Assembly (NCBI GenBank): GCA_035294785.1
Contig: DATGKF010000061.1
Location: 1 to 30,169, forward strand
Length of the DNA: 30,169 bases
DNA from: Poindextera sp035294785
Lineage (GTDB): Bacteria; Pseudomonadota; Alphaproteobacteria; Caulobacterales; Caulobacteraceae
Direction: 5' to 3'
The position numbers and the translations under genes were made by a program. This document shows, piece by piece, positions 6,613-14,569 of the stretch (positions within the stretch are counted from its first letter, which is position 1; every line of letters starts with the position of its first letter). The notes beneath the pieces are model-generated. The model saw only the letters and a program-made list of their open reading frames with translations, did not search any database and was not told the origin of the DNA.

Positions 6613-7305
6613 ATGTCGAAAACCATCGTTGTGGTCGGGTTCGGGCCAGGAGTTTCCACGGCTGTCGCCGAGAGGTTCGCCGCGGAGGGCTTCAACGTCG
6701 GGCTGGTGGCTCGCAATGAGGAGCGGCTGGCCGCCGGAGCTCAAGCGCTGAGGGCGAAGGGCGCGGCTTTGGCGGCGGCTGCGCGCGGCGACGCCGGCGA
6801 CCCGTCCTCGATCCGCGCCGCGATCGCCAACGCGCGGTCAGCGCTGGGGCCGATCGATGTCATCCACTGGAACGCCTACAGCGGCGGCGAAGTGGGCGAC
6901 CTTCTGACCGCCAACCCAGCCGGCGCCGGCGCGATCTACAACGTCGCCGTCGTGGGGCTGGTCGCCGCCATCCAGGAAGCGCTGCCCGACCTCAAAGAGC
7001 GCAAGGGCGCGGTTCTGGTCACCAACGGCGCGTTCGGCGACCTCTCGCCTGCGATGGACCAAGCGGCGGTTTCCACGGGCGCGACCGGCGTCGCGCTCGC
7101 CAACGCGGCCAAGCACAAGCTCGTCGGTCTGCTTTCCGCCCGGCTGGCGCAGGAGGGCGTCTATGTCGGCGAAGTCACCATCGCCGGCGCGGTCAAAGGT
7201 ACGGCCTTCGCCTCGGGCGACGTCGGCATCTCCGGCGCCGACATTGCGGCTGAGTTCTGGAAGCTCTACGCGGCGCGGACGGAAACCTATGCCCGGATCA
7301 GCTAG
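6613..7305 (+). CDS. atypical SDR-fold protein lacking the catalytic Ser and Tyr
   Basis: A 230-residue Rossmann-fold protein. The N-terminal strand and loop IVVVGFGPGVS (residues 5-15) and LVARNEERLA (31-40) identify it as an extended relative of short-chain dehydrogenases. The NNAG position reads WNAYS (86-90). After the strand AVLVTNGAF (133-141) no Ser aligns with the usual catalytic serine, and the YxxxK motif reads ANAAK (163-167): lysine is kept but tyrosine is alanine. I recall other bacterial SDR-annotated proteins with the same ANAAKHKL segment, so this may be a family trait and not a mutation. It may bind NAD(P) without classical dehydrogenase activity. The ATG follows CAACAGGGGG. 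It converges on recJ, and the two stop codons share bases. Confidence 0.78.
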   Translation: MSKTIVVVGFGPGVSTAVAERFAAEGFNVGLVARNEERLAAGAQALRAKGAALAAAARGDAGDPSSIRAAIANARSALGPIDVIHWNAYSGGEVGDLLTANPAGAGAIYNVAVVGLVAAIQEALPDLKERKGAVLVTNGAFGDLSPAMDQAAVSTGATGVALANAAKHKLVGLLSARLAQEGVYVGEVTIAGAVKGTAFASGDVGISGADIAAEFWKLYAARTETYARIS

Positions 7306-9107
7306 CGCGCCTCGATCATGCGCGGATCGGCGCCGTCCTCGACCTCGAACTGCACGCCGTTGCGGCCCTGCCAGTCGTCGGCCTTGAGCTTGCCCGCCAG
7401 GTGCATCCGTCCGCCCGCGAGCAGGCGCCGGCCGAGGTCGGAGTCGGCCGCCCGCCAGGCGATGGCGCGCAGCCGCCCGCCAGCTGCATCGGCAAGCTGG
7501 AAGCGAACATGGTCGCCGCGCATGGCCTCCGGCCGCTCGACGGTGACGTCGGCGAGGGCGAACAGCGGCTCCGGATTGCCCGGCCCGAACGGCTGCAGGC
7601 GCTCGAAGTCCTCGTAGAGCGGGCGCGTAGCGGAACGAGTGGTCAGAACCGCGTCGATCTCCACCGCCTCGGCGGCCGCGGCTTCGGCGCGTTCGCCGGC
7701 AAGCGCGCGACAGAGGAAGTCGCGCAGCTCGGGCACGCCGTCCTTGCGCACGGCCAGGCCGGCGGCCATGGCGTGGCCGCCGCCGCTGAGCAGCAAGCCC
7801 GCGTCGAACGCCGCCTGCACGGCGCGGCCGAGATTCACGCCCGGCTGCGAGCGGCCGGAGCCCTTGCCGACGCCGGTGGCTGGATCGAGGCCGATGATGA
7901 CGGCCGGCTTGCGGTAGCGTTCGCGCAGGCGGCTGGCGACGATGCCGATCACGCCGGGGTGCCAGCCCTCCTTGGCCACCACCAGCACCGGCGCGTCCGG
8001 GTCGAGGTTGGAGCCGCCGCGCTCGATCACCCCGATCGCCTCGTCCATAATCGCGCGCTCGACATCCTTGCGCGCCGCGTTCAGCGCATCGAGCTCGTGC
8101 GCCAGTTCGCGCGCCTCGTCCGCGTCATCGGTCGACAGGAGGCGCGCCCCGAGGTCAGAGCGGCCAATCCGCCCCCCTGCGTTGATCCGCGGCCCCAGAA
8201 TGAAACCGGCATGGAAGGCGCTGGCGGGGCCGCTGGCGCCGGCCACCTGCATCAGCGCGGCGACGCCCGGGTTGGCGAGGCCGCTCATCACCTTCAAGCC
8301 CTGCGCCGCGATCGCGCGGTTGAAGCCGGTCAGGCTGGTCACGTCGCAGATCGCGCCGAGCGCCGCCAGATCGAGCCAGCGGCGAAGGTCGGGCTCCGGC
8401 CGCTCTGCGAACAGACCGCGCCGGCGCGCCTCCCGGTTCAGCGCCGCCAGCAGCACGAAGGTCACGCCGGCGGCGGCCAGGTTGCCCTGGCCGGAGTCGC
8501 AGCCCGGCCGGTTCGGGTTCACGACCGCCGCCGCAGCGGGTGGATCTTCGCGCATCAAGTGGTGGTCGATGACGACGACGCTGAGCCCGATCTCGCCCGC
8601 CGTGGCGATGGCGTCGTAGGCGGCCGCGCCACAGTCGACAGTGACGACCAGCTGGGCGCCGCTCTCGCGGATGTGGCGGAAGGCGGCCGGGCTCGGGCCA
8701 TAGCCTTCGGTCATCCGGTCCGGCACGTAGATCGCAAGCTCGCGGCCCATGGCGCGAAACCAGCGCACCAGAAGCGCGGCGCTGGAGGCGCCGTCGACGT
8801 CGTAGTCGGCGAACACCACCGCCGGAATTTGCCGCTCGTAAGCGTCGATGAGGATCGTCGCGGCTCGGTCCATGTCCATGAACGTCGAGGGATCGGGGAA
8901 CAGCGCCTTCATGGTCGGCGCCAGGTAGTCGCCGGCGGCGTCGCTGGAAACGCCGCGCGCAGCGAGCGCCCGCGCCAACGGCTCACTGAGACCGTGCTGG
9001 AGCCCGACCACGCGTGCGACTTCGGCATCCGACGCACGCTCCCGCCAGGCGCGCCCGGTCAGCGAACGCGCGACGCCGAGAAACGGCGGAGATGGCGAGT
9101 CGGCCAT
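7302..9107 (-). CDS. recJ: single-stranded-DNA-specific 5'-3' exonuclease RecJ
   Basis: A 601-residue DHH-superfamily nuclease acting in recombinational repair and mismatch repair. The DHH domain has FADYDVDGASSA at residues 99-110, VTVDCG at 155-160 and the namesake DHH at 181-183, all binding manganese. The DHHA1 domain has EGWHPGVIGIVASRL (380-394), GSGRS (416-420) and SGGGHAMAAG (441-450). The C-terminal OB-fold with LQPFGPGNPEPLF (504-516) is at the end, so the protein is full length. The ATG at 9107 gives the expected N-terminus; the frame stays open far upstream through the neighbouring glycosidase gene, which is a GC artefact. In several alphaproteobacteria recJ follows hom-glpX, as I remember it; here about 7 kb separate them. 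It is divergent from the glycosidase gene by 129 bases. Confidence 0.95.
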   Translation of the reverse strand: MADSPSPPFLGVARSLTGRAWRERASDAEVARVVGLQHGLSEPLARALAARGVSSDAAGDYLAPTMKALFPDPSTFMDMDRAATILIDAYERQIPAVVFADYDVDGASSAALLVRWFRAMGRELAIYVPDRMTEGYGPSPAAFRHIRESGAQLVVTVDCGAAAYDAIATAGEIGLSVVVIDHHLMREDPPAAAAVVNPNRPGCDSGQGNLAAAGVTFVLLAALNREARRRGLFAERPEPDLRRWLDLAALGAICDVTSLTGFNRAIAAQGLKVMSGLANPGVAALMQVAGASGPASAFHAGFILGPRINAGGRIGRSDLGARLLSTDDADEARELAHELDALNAARKDVERAIMDEAIGVIERGGSNLDPDAPVLVVAKEGWHPGVIGIVASRLRERYRKPAVIIGLDPATGVGKGSGRSQPGVNLGRAVQAAFDAGLLLSGGGHAMAAGLAVRKDGVPELRDFLCRALAGERAEAAAAEAVEIDAVLTTRSATRPLYEDFERLQPFGPGNPEPLFALADVTVERPEAMRGDHVRFQLADAAGGRLRAIAWRAADSDLGRRLLAGGRMHLAGKLKADDWQGRNGVQFEVEDGADPRMIEAR

Positions 9108-9236
9108 GCCCGCTTTGTCCCCCCGATCGGATGGCGGGGGAAGAGCACTCGGCCGCCGGCGAGCCCGCCGAAAGCGGCGCCCTTGGCGCGCTGGCCGCGT
9201 TACAAGCAGAGCGATGGGCTGGCGGAGGCGACCGCG

Positions 9237-10562
9237 ATGACCGAGGTTTCGAAACGCGGCTTCATGGGCGCCGGCGCGGCCGCCGCGCTGGCCGCCGCCT
9301 TCAGCCCAGCCGCAGTGGCCGCAGGCGTTGCGTCCGACTGGAGCGTCCCGGCGTCGCTGCAGCAGGAGATGTACGCCAAGGCGCTGCAGATCGCCCGCTC
9401 GAAGGTGCGCGGCGGGCCGGGCGATCCGGCCTATCCGAAACCGTTCGTCGATGCGGCCTTCAGCGCCCACATCTTCGTCTGGGACACCTGCTTCATCGCC
9501 GCGTACGCGAAGTACCACCCGGACGTGTTGCCGATCGCCAACGCGCTGGACAACTTTTACCAACGCCAGGACGCGGACGGCTTCATCTGCCGCGAATACG
9601 ATGAGAAGGGCCGGCCGTTTTGGCCCAAGGACCATCCCGTCAGCATCAACCCGCCGCTCTTCGCCTTCGCCGAACTGGAACTCTATGGCCGCTCGCACGA
9701 CGCCGCGCGCCTGCGCGCCGTCTATCCGACGCTGACGCGCTTCTTCGACTTTCTGATGCGCACCTATCGCGCGGCGGACGGGCTCTTCTTCTCCGACGCG
9801 CTGGGCTCCGGGATGGACAACATCCCCCGCTATCCCGCTGGCTGGAGCGACGACGGCAAGGGGATCGCGCTCCACAACCTCTATCCCGCGGTCTTCGACT
9901 ACAAAGGCGCGAGCGCGGAGTGGAACCGCCAGGGCCGCAGCGTCGACTTCTCCGCCCAAATGGCGTTGTTCGCCGACCAGCTGGCCCAGATCGCGCGCCT
10001 GATCGGGCGGGGCGCGGACGCCAGCCGGCATGCCGCCGCGCACGACGACATCGCGCGCGCCATCAACCTCCACTGCTGGGACGAGACCGAAGGCTTCTAT
10101 TTCGATCAGGGCTACGGCAAGCCCATCCGCCAGAAGCACGTCGGCATGTTCTGGACGCTGTGGGCGGGCGTGGCGCCGCCCGAATGGCGGCGACGGCTGC
10201 TGTTGCACCTCATCGACACCGACGAATTCTGGCGCACCATTCCGGTCGCCACCTTTTCGGCCGACCAGCCGCTGTTCGCGCCGGAAGGAAACTACTGGCT
10301 GGGGAGCGTCTGGGCGCCCACCAACTACATGGTGCTGCGCGGCCTCGAGCGGATCGGCGAACGCGCACTCGCTGTCCAGCTGGCGCGCCGGTACTACTGG
10401 GCCGTTGCGCAGGTCTACAAGGCGACCGGCACGTTCTGGGAGAACTACGCGCCGGACAGCGTCGCCAAGGGCTCGATCGCCCGCGGTGACTTCTGCGGCT
10501 GGACCGGGCTGGTCCCGATCGCCATCTATCGCGAGTACATCAACCCCCAACCCAGCACGTAA
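9237..10562 (+). CDS. exported GH63-like glycoside hydrolase
   Basis: A 441-residue (alpha/alpha)6-barrel hydrolase with a probable Tat-like signal peptide: SKRGFMGAGAAAALAAAF with cleavage around residue 29 (AVAAG). The twin position is Lys-Arg and not Arg-Arg. In the mature part, FVWDTCF (80-86), GSGMDNIPR (190-198) and TGTFWENYAPD (398-408) match the mannosylglycerate hydrolase/GH63 type of glucosidase; Asp194 and Glu402 are the likely acid and base. YWLGSVWAPTNYM (353-365) is also family-typical. Such enzymes release glucose or glycerate-linked sugars from short glycans or compatible solutes such as mannosyl- or glucosylglycerate; trehalase (GH37) is a relative but its signatures are less well matched. 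The ATG at 9237 follows GGCGGAGGCGACC. It is not in a clear sugar operon. Confidence 0.78.
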   Translation: MTEVSKRGFMGAGAAAALAAAFSPAAVAAGVASDWSVPASLQQEMYAKALQIARSKVRGGPGDPAYPKPFVDAAFSAHIFVWDTCFIAAYAKYHPDVLPIANALDNFYQRQDADGFICREYDEKGRPFWPKDHPVSINPPLFAFAELELYGRSHDAARLRAVYPTLTRFFDFLMRTYRAADGLFFSDALGSGMDNIPRYPAGWSDDGKGIALHNLYPAVFDYKGASAEWNRQGRSVDFSAQMALFADQLAQIARLIGRGADASRHAAAHDDIARAINLHCWDETEGFYFDQGYGKPIRQKHVGMFWTLWAGVAPPEWRRRLLLHLIDTDEFWRTIPVATFSADQPLFAPEGNYWLGSVWAPTNYMVLRGLERIGERALAVQLARRYYWAVAQVYKATGTFWENYAPDSVAKGSIARGDFCGWTGLVPIAIYREYINPQPST

Positions 10563-10676
10563 AGGGCCGGAGCGCGTGCTTGACCCGCCGCGCCCCGGCT
10601 GCGCACCATAGATTATCAGCGATAGCCGAGGCGCTTGGCCTGGCTGCACGCTGCTCCGCCGATCCAGGGAGGTCCC

Positions 10677-11543
10677 TTGCCCCAGTTCGACTATCTGTCG
10701 CCGACGACCGCCGAAGACGCCGCCAAGGCGCTGGCCGCCAGCGGCGCGCGCGCCCTTTCCGGCGGCACCGATCTGCTGGTCCAGCTGCGCTCGGGGCGGA
10801 CATCGCCCAGCGCGATCGTGGACCTAAAGCGCATCGCCGGCGCGATCGGCATCCGTGAGGAGGCCGGCGGTTTCGTGGTCGGCGCCGCGACGCCGGGCGC
10901 GATCATCGGCGAGCACGCCGCGCTGGCGCGCGCCTGGCCTGGCGTCGTGGAAGCGGCGAACCTCATCGGCTCGACCCAGATTCAGGGCCGCGCCAGCCTC
11001 GCAGGCAATCTCTGCAACGCCTCGCCGGCCGCCGACAGCGTACCGGCCATGATCGCCGCGCGCGCGGTTTGCGTCATCGTCGGGCCAGCCGGCCGCCGCG
11101 AGGCGCCGGTCGAGGCCATCGGCACGGCGCCTGGGCGCACCTCGCTCGCGCCCGGCGAATTCGTGCTGGAGATCCGCCTGCCCAAGCGGCCGGCGCACGC
11201 GTCAGACGCCTACCTTCGCCTCATCCCACGCACCGAAATGGACATCGCGGTCGCCGGCGCGGGCGTGAACCTGGTGCTGGACGCGAGCGGGGTGGTGACC
11301 GAGGCGCATGTGGCCCTCGGCGCGGTCGCGCCAACCGCGCTGCTGGTCGAGGCCGCCGGCGCGGCGCTGCTCGGCACCAAATTGGACGAGGCCGCGCTGG
11401 ACAAGCTCGACGCCGCCGCCCGCGCGGCCTGCCGTCCGATCGATGACAAACGCGGCACAACCGAATACCGCATCAAGATCGCAGGCGTGCTGGCCCGGCG
11501 CGCAGCTTTGATCGCCTATCAACGGGCAGGTGGACGCGCATGA
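10677..11543 (+). CDS. molybdenum hydroxylase, FAD-binding medium subunit (CoxM/XdhB-like)
   Basis: A 288-residue subunit of the xanthine dehydrogenase/CO dehydrogenase family, which passes electrons from the Fe-S subunit to an acceptor through FAD. The FAD site is seen as GGTDLLVQLRSG (residues 29-40) and RASLAGNLCNASPAADS (105-121), followed by the conserved RTEMDIAVAGAGV segment near residue 182. The TTG at 10677 is chosen because GGGAGG lies six bases upstream and gives MPQFDYL, the usual N-terminus; an in-frame ATG 42 bases earlier has no good ribosome site. It begins the operon: its stop overlaps the Fe-S subunit start by four bases. Upstream, TTGACC at 10580 is followed by AT-rich CATAGATTAT, but at 21 bases the spacing is long for a promoter. 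Confidence 0.88.
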   Translation: MPQFDYLSPTTAEDAAKALAASGARALSGGTDLLVQLRSGRTSPSAIVDLKRIAGAIGIREEAGGFVVGAATPGAIIGEHAALARAWPGVVEAANLIGSTQIQGRASLAGNLCNASPAADSVPAMIAARAVCVIVGPAGRREAPVEAIGTAPGRTSLAPGEFVLEIRLPKRPAHASDAYLRLIPRTEMDIAVAGAGVNLVLDASGVVTEAHVALGAVAPTALLVEAAGAALLGTKLDEAALDKLDAAARAACRPIDDKRGTTEYRIKIAGVLARRAALIAYQRAGGRA

Positions 11544-12028
11544 GCAAACGACACGTATCGGCGATCGTGAACGGCGACGCCGTCGAGTTCCTCACCGATC
11601 CCGGCATGACCCTGCTCGACGCCTTGCGCGACGAGCTGGAGCTCACCGGTTCGAAGGAGGGCTGCGGCTCTGGCGACTGCGGCGCCTGCAGCGTCGTCGT
11701 CGACGGGCGGCTGGTCTGCTCCTGCCTGATGCTGGCGGCGGAGGCCGAAGGGCGGCGCATCGAGACCATCGAGGGTATGGCGCAGGCCTCCGACCTGCAC
11801 CCGCTGCAGCGGAAGTTCCTCGAGCACGCCGCCCTTCAGTGCGGGTTCTGCACGCCCGGCATCCTGGTGGCGTCGAAGGCGCTGCTGGACGCCAATCCCG
11901 ATCCGACTGAAACCGAAGTCCGCTACTGGCTGGCGGGCAACCTTTGCCGGTGCACCGGCTACGACAAGATCATTCGCGCGGTCATGGATGCGGCCGCCGA
12001 GATGCGACAAGCGAGGGTGGTGGCATGA
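11540..12028 (+). CDS. molybdenum hydroxylase, 2Fe-2S small subunit (CoxS/XdhA-like)
   Basis: A 162-residue electron-transfer subunit with two 2Fe-2S clusters. The plant-ferredoxin-type N-terminal cluster is bound by Cys42, Cys47 and Cys50 (GCGSGDCGAC) and Cys62 (CSCLM). The C-terminal helical domain binds the second cluster through Cys101 and Cys104 (CGFCTPG) and Cys136 and Cys138 (NLCRCTGY). All eight ligands are present. The ATG overlaps the FAD-subunit stop as ATGA and its own stop overlaps the large-subunit start in the same way, so the three subunits are translationally coupled and made in fixed ratio. There is no Tat signal, so the complex is cytoplasmic. Confidence 0.94.
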   Translation: MSKRHVSAIVNGDAVEFLTDPGMTLLDALRDELELTGSKEGCGSGDCGACSVVVDGRLVCSCLMLAAEAEGRRIETIEGMAQASDLHPLQRKFLEHAALQCGFCTPGILVASKALLDANPDPTETEVRYWLAGNLCRCTGYDKIIRAVMDAAAEMRQARVVA

Positions 12029-14313
12029 CCGATACTCTGGAACGTCCCGATGTGAAGCCGGACCTGAAGGTCGTCGGCACCCGCCCAATCCGCCCTGACG
12101 GGGCTGAGAAGGTGACCGGCCGCGCTCAGTTCGGCGCCGACTTCAACATGCCTGGCCAGCTGGTGGGCAAGGTGCTGCGCAGCCCGCACGCCCATGCCCG
12201 CATCGTTTCCATCGACGCCAAGAAGGCGCGCGCCTTGCCGGGCGTAAAAGCGGTCGTGACCGGCGCCGACTTCCCCAATCTGGCCGACGAGTTCCACGAG
12301 GGCGGCGAAGCGGCCTCGAACCTGCGCGACCTGGCCATGAACGTCATGGCCCGCGACAAGGCGCTGTACGACGGCCATGCGGTCGCCGCGGTGGCCGCCA
12401 CCTCGACCGCGATCGCCGACGAAGCGCTGGCGCTGATCAAGGTCACCTACGAGGTGCTGCCGCACGTGATCGAGGTCGAGGCGGCCATGGCGCCCGACGC
12501 GCCGGTGCTGCACGCCCACATGTACACCGAAGGGCTGGAAGAGCGGCCGACGCTGCCGTCCAACATCGCGCGCCGCAACCGCATCGCTCGCGGCGACCTC
12601 GACGCCGGCTTTGCCGCGGCCGAGGTGGTGGTTCAGGACCGCTACGTCACCCAGGCCGTCCACCAGGGCTACATTGAGCCCCACGCCTGCGTCGCCTCGT
12701 GGGCCGCCGACGGCCAGTGCAACGTGTGGAGCTCCAGCCAGGGCCAGTTCATGGTGCGCACCTACTGCGCCAAGGTGCTGGGCCTCGAGATGTCCAACAT
12801 CCGCGTCACGCCGGCCGAGATTGGCGGCGGCTTCGGCGGCAAGACCACCGTCTACCTCGAGCCGCTGGCGCTGGCCCTCTCCCGCCAGAGCGGCCATCCG
12901 GTGAAGATGGTGATGAACCGCGAGGAGGTGTTCCGCGCCACCGGCCCGACCTCGGGCGCGGTGATGTACGTCAAGCTGGGCGCGAAGAAGGACGGGACGA
13001 TCGTCGCGGCCGACGTCGAACTGAAATACCAGGCCGGCGCGTTCGCGGGCTCGCCTGTGGGCGCCGGTTCGATGACGGCGCTGGCCTGCTACGACATCCC
13101 CAACTTCGCCATCACCGGATGGGACGTGGTCTCCAACTGCCCGAAGGTCGCCGCTTACCGCGCGCCCGGCGCGCCGATCGCCGCCTTCGCCGTCGAGAGC
13201 GCCGTCGACGAGCTTGCCCGCAAGCTCGACATGGACCCCATCGCCCTGCGCGAGAAGAACGGCGTCAAGAACGGGGTCAAGGCCAGCTACGGCCCGACCT
13301 TCAACGCCATCGGCTATCTGGAGACGCTGGCCGCGATCAAGACCTGTCCGCAGTACGCGATGCCGCTCGGCCCCAACCAGGGGCGCGGGGTCGCGGTCGG
13401 CTTCTGGTTCAACGTCGGCGGTGAGTCCACCGCGGCTGTGAACATCGGCGAGGATGGCAGCGCCGTCGTGGTCACCGGCAACCCGGACATCGGCGGCTCG
13501 CGCGCCTCCATGGCGATCATGGCCGCCGAAGTGCTCGGCGTGCCCGTCGAGCAGGTGCGTCCGATGGTGGCCGACACCGCGTCCATCGGCTTCTCCATGC
13601 TGACCGGCGGCAGCCGCACGACCTTCGCTACGGGCATGGCCGTCGTGCAGGCGGCCGAGAAGGTGGTCGCGCAGCTGAAGCGCCGCGCGGCGGTGATCTG
13701 GGACGTCGCGCCCGATCAGGTCGAATGGGCGAACGGCGCCGCCGTCTGCCGCGACCCGGCCAAGTCGACCGGCAAAACGCTGACGCTCGAGGGCCTCGCC
13801 GCCCAATCGGCGCGCACCGGAGGGCCGATTTCGGCGCAAGTGTCCCTGAACGCCCAAGGCGCCGGCCCCGGCTTCGGCGTGCACGTCTGCGACGTCGAGA
13901 TCGATCCGGAAACCGGCCACGTCACCGTGCTGCGCTATACGGCGGCGCAGGACGTCGGCAGGGCGATCCACCCTTCCTACGTCGAAGGCCAGGTGCAGGG
14001 CGGCGTCGCCCAGGGCGTCGGCTGGGCGCTGAACGAGGAGTACATCTTCGACCGCGACGGCAAGATGGAGAACGCCGGCTTCCTCGACTACCGGGTGCCG
14101 GTCGCCTCGGACCTGCCGATGATCGACGCCATCCTGGTCGAAGTGCCCAACCCGCGTCACCCGTTCGGCGCCAAGGGCGTCGGCGAGGTGCCGATCGTGC
14201 CGCCGCTGGCCGCCGTCGCCAACGCGGTCCGCGCCGCCATCGGGGTGCGCATGACGACCCTGCCGCTTTCGCCGCCGAAGATCCGCGCGGCGCTGGACGC
14301 CAAGGCGGGGTGA
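12025..14313 (+). CDS. molybdenum hydroxylase, molybdopterin-binding large subunit (CoxL/XdhA family)
   Basis: A 762-residue catalytic subunit holding the Mo-molybdopterin cofactor. Landmarks are the N-terminal aldehyde oxidase a/b hammerhead domain starting at RPIRPDGAEKVTGRAQF (20-36), QGYIEPH (214-220), GGGFGGKT (267-274), AYRAPGAP (377-384), and GAKGVGE (715-721), in which Glu721 is the general base that activates Mo-bound water. The active-site loop AYRAPGAP lacks the Cys of form I CO dehydrogenase (AYRCSFR), so it is a generic hydroxylase of unknown substrate, perhaps an aldehyde, N-heterocycle or aromatic acyl-CoA. A further segment NPDIGGSRASM (486-496) stands where many relatives have a DxGQG-type cofactor-binding loop. 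No XdhC or Mo-transport gene is in the window. A MoaD-like gene follows 10 bases later. Confidence 0.93.
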   Translation: MTDTLERPDVKPDLKVVGTRPIRPDGAEKVTGRAQFGADFNMPGQLVGKVLRSPHAHARIVSIDAKKARALPGVKAVVTGADFPNLADEFHEGGEAASNLRDLAMNVMARDKALYDGHAVAAVAATSTAIADEALALIKVTYEVLPHVIEVEAAMAPDAPVLHAHMYTEGLEERPTLPSNIARRNRIARGDLDAGFAAAEVVVQDRYVTQAVHQGYIEPHACVASWAADGQCNVWSSSQGQFMVRTYCAKVLGLEMSNIRVTPAEIGGGFGGKTTVYLEPLALALSRQSGHPVKMVMNREEVFRATGPTSGAVMYVKLGAKKDGTIVAADVELKYQAGAFAGSPVGAGSMTALACYDIPNFAITGWDVVSNCPKVAAYRAPGAPIAAFAVESAVDELARKLDMDPIALREKNGVKNGVKASYGPTFNAIGYLETLAAIKTCPQYAMPLGPNQGRGVAVGFWFNVGGESTAAVNIGEDGSAVVVTGNPDIGGSRASMAIMAAEVLGVPVEQVRPMVADTASIGFSMLTGGSRTTFATGMAVVQAAEKVVAQLKRRAAVIWDVAPDQVEWANGAAVCRDPAKSTGKTLTLEGLAAQSARTGGPISAQVSLNAQGAGPGFGVHVCDVEIDPETGHVTVLRYTAAQDVGRAIHPSYVEGQVQGGVAQGVGWALNEEYIFDRDGKMENAGFLDYRVPVASDLPMIDAILVEVPNPRHPFGAKGVGEVPIVPPLAAVANAVRAAIGVRMTTLPLSPPKIRAALDAKAG

Positions 14314-14323
14314 GGCGGCGCGC

Positions 14324-14569
14324 ATGGCCCATGTGATCGCGCCGTCCGACTGCCGCCAGTTCACCGGCGGAGTGACCGAGTTCGACATCGAGGCCGACAC
14401 CGTCCGCCGCCTGACCGCCGAGCTCGAGCGCCGCTACCCCGGCCTCGGCGCCTGGCTCGACCGCCGCATGGCCGTGGCCATCGACGGCGAGATCCACCAG
14501 GACGCCTGGACCTCCCCGCTGACCCCGGCCAGCGAAGTCTACTTCATCCCCAAGATCGGCGGCGGCTAA
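14324..14569 (+). CDS. MoaD/ThiS-like small sulfur-carrier-type protein
   Basis: An 81-residue protein with the ubiquitin-like beta-grasp layout of MoaD/ThiS: FTGGVTEFDIEADTVRRLTAELERRYPGL (residues 13-41, in part), MAVAIDGE (49-56), LTPASEVYFIPKI (66-78) and a Gly-Gly-Gly end (79-81). In MoaD the terminal Gly-Gly is adenylated and thiocarboxylated to deliver sulfur to molybdopterin. The gene begins 10 bases after the Mo-subunit stop with a GAGGCGG ribosome site, so it belongs to the hydroxylase operon. It has no partner MoaE here. I infer a role in cofactor maturation or sulfuration for this hydroxylase, but the link to chemistry is not shown by the sequence. The stop overlaps that of the convergent hotdog gene. 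Confidence 0.75.
   Translation: MAHVIAPSDCRQFTGGVTEFDIEADTVRRLTAELERRYPGLGAWLDRRMAVAIDGEIHQDAWTSPLTPASEVYFIPKIGGG

Noticed and set aside
7401..10562. Single plus-strand open frame of over 1,000 codons
   Set aside because: Its first 1.8 kb is antisense to recJ, which has all DHH/DHHA1 motifs; only the part from 9237 encodes a real protein.
10580..10617. Promoter for the Mo hydroxylase operon using TTGACC and CATAGA
   Set aside because: The spacing is about 21 bases and the -10 match is weak.
9108..10649. Upstream extension of the recJ frame
   Set aside because: The frame stays open by GC bias through the glycosidase gene; the added sequence is Arg/Ala/Gly-rich with no motif.
10677..14313. 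Assignment as aerobic CO dehydrogenase (coxMSL)
   Set aside because: The large subunit lacks the AYRCSFR loop with its Cys, so only the superfamily is supported.
11959..14400. Minus-strand open frame of 813 codons
   Set aside because: It is antisense to the Mo subunit, His/Arg/Gly-rich and without motifs.
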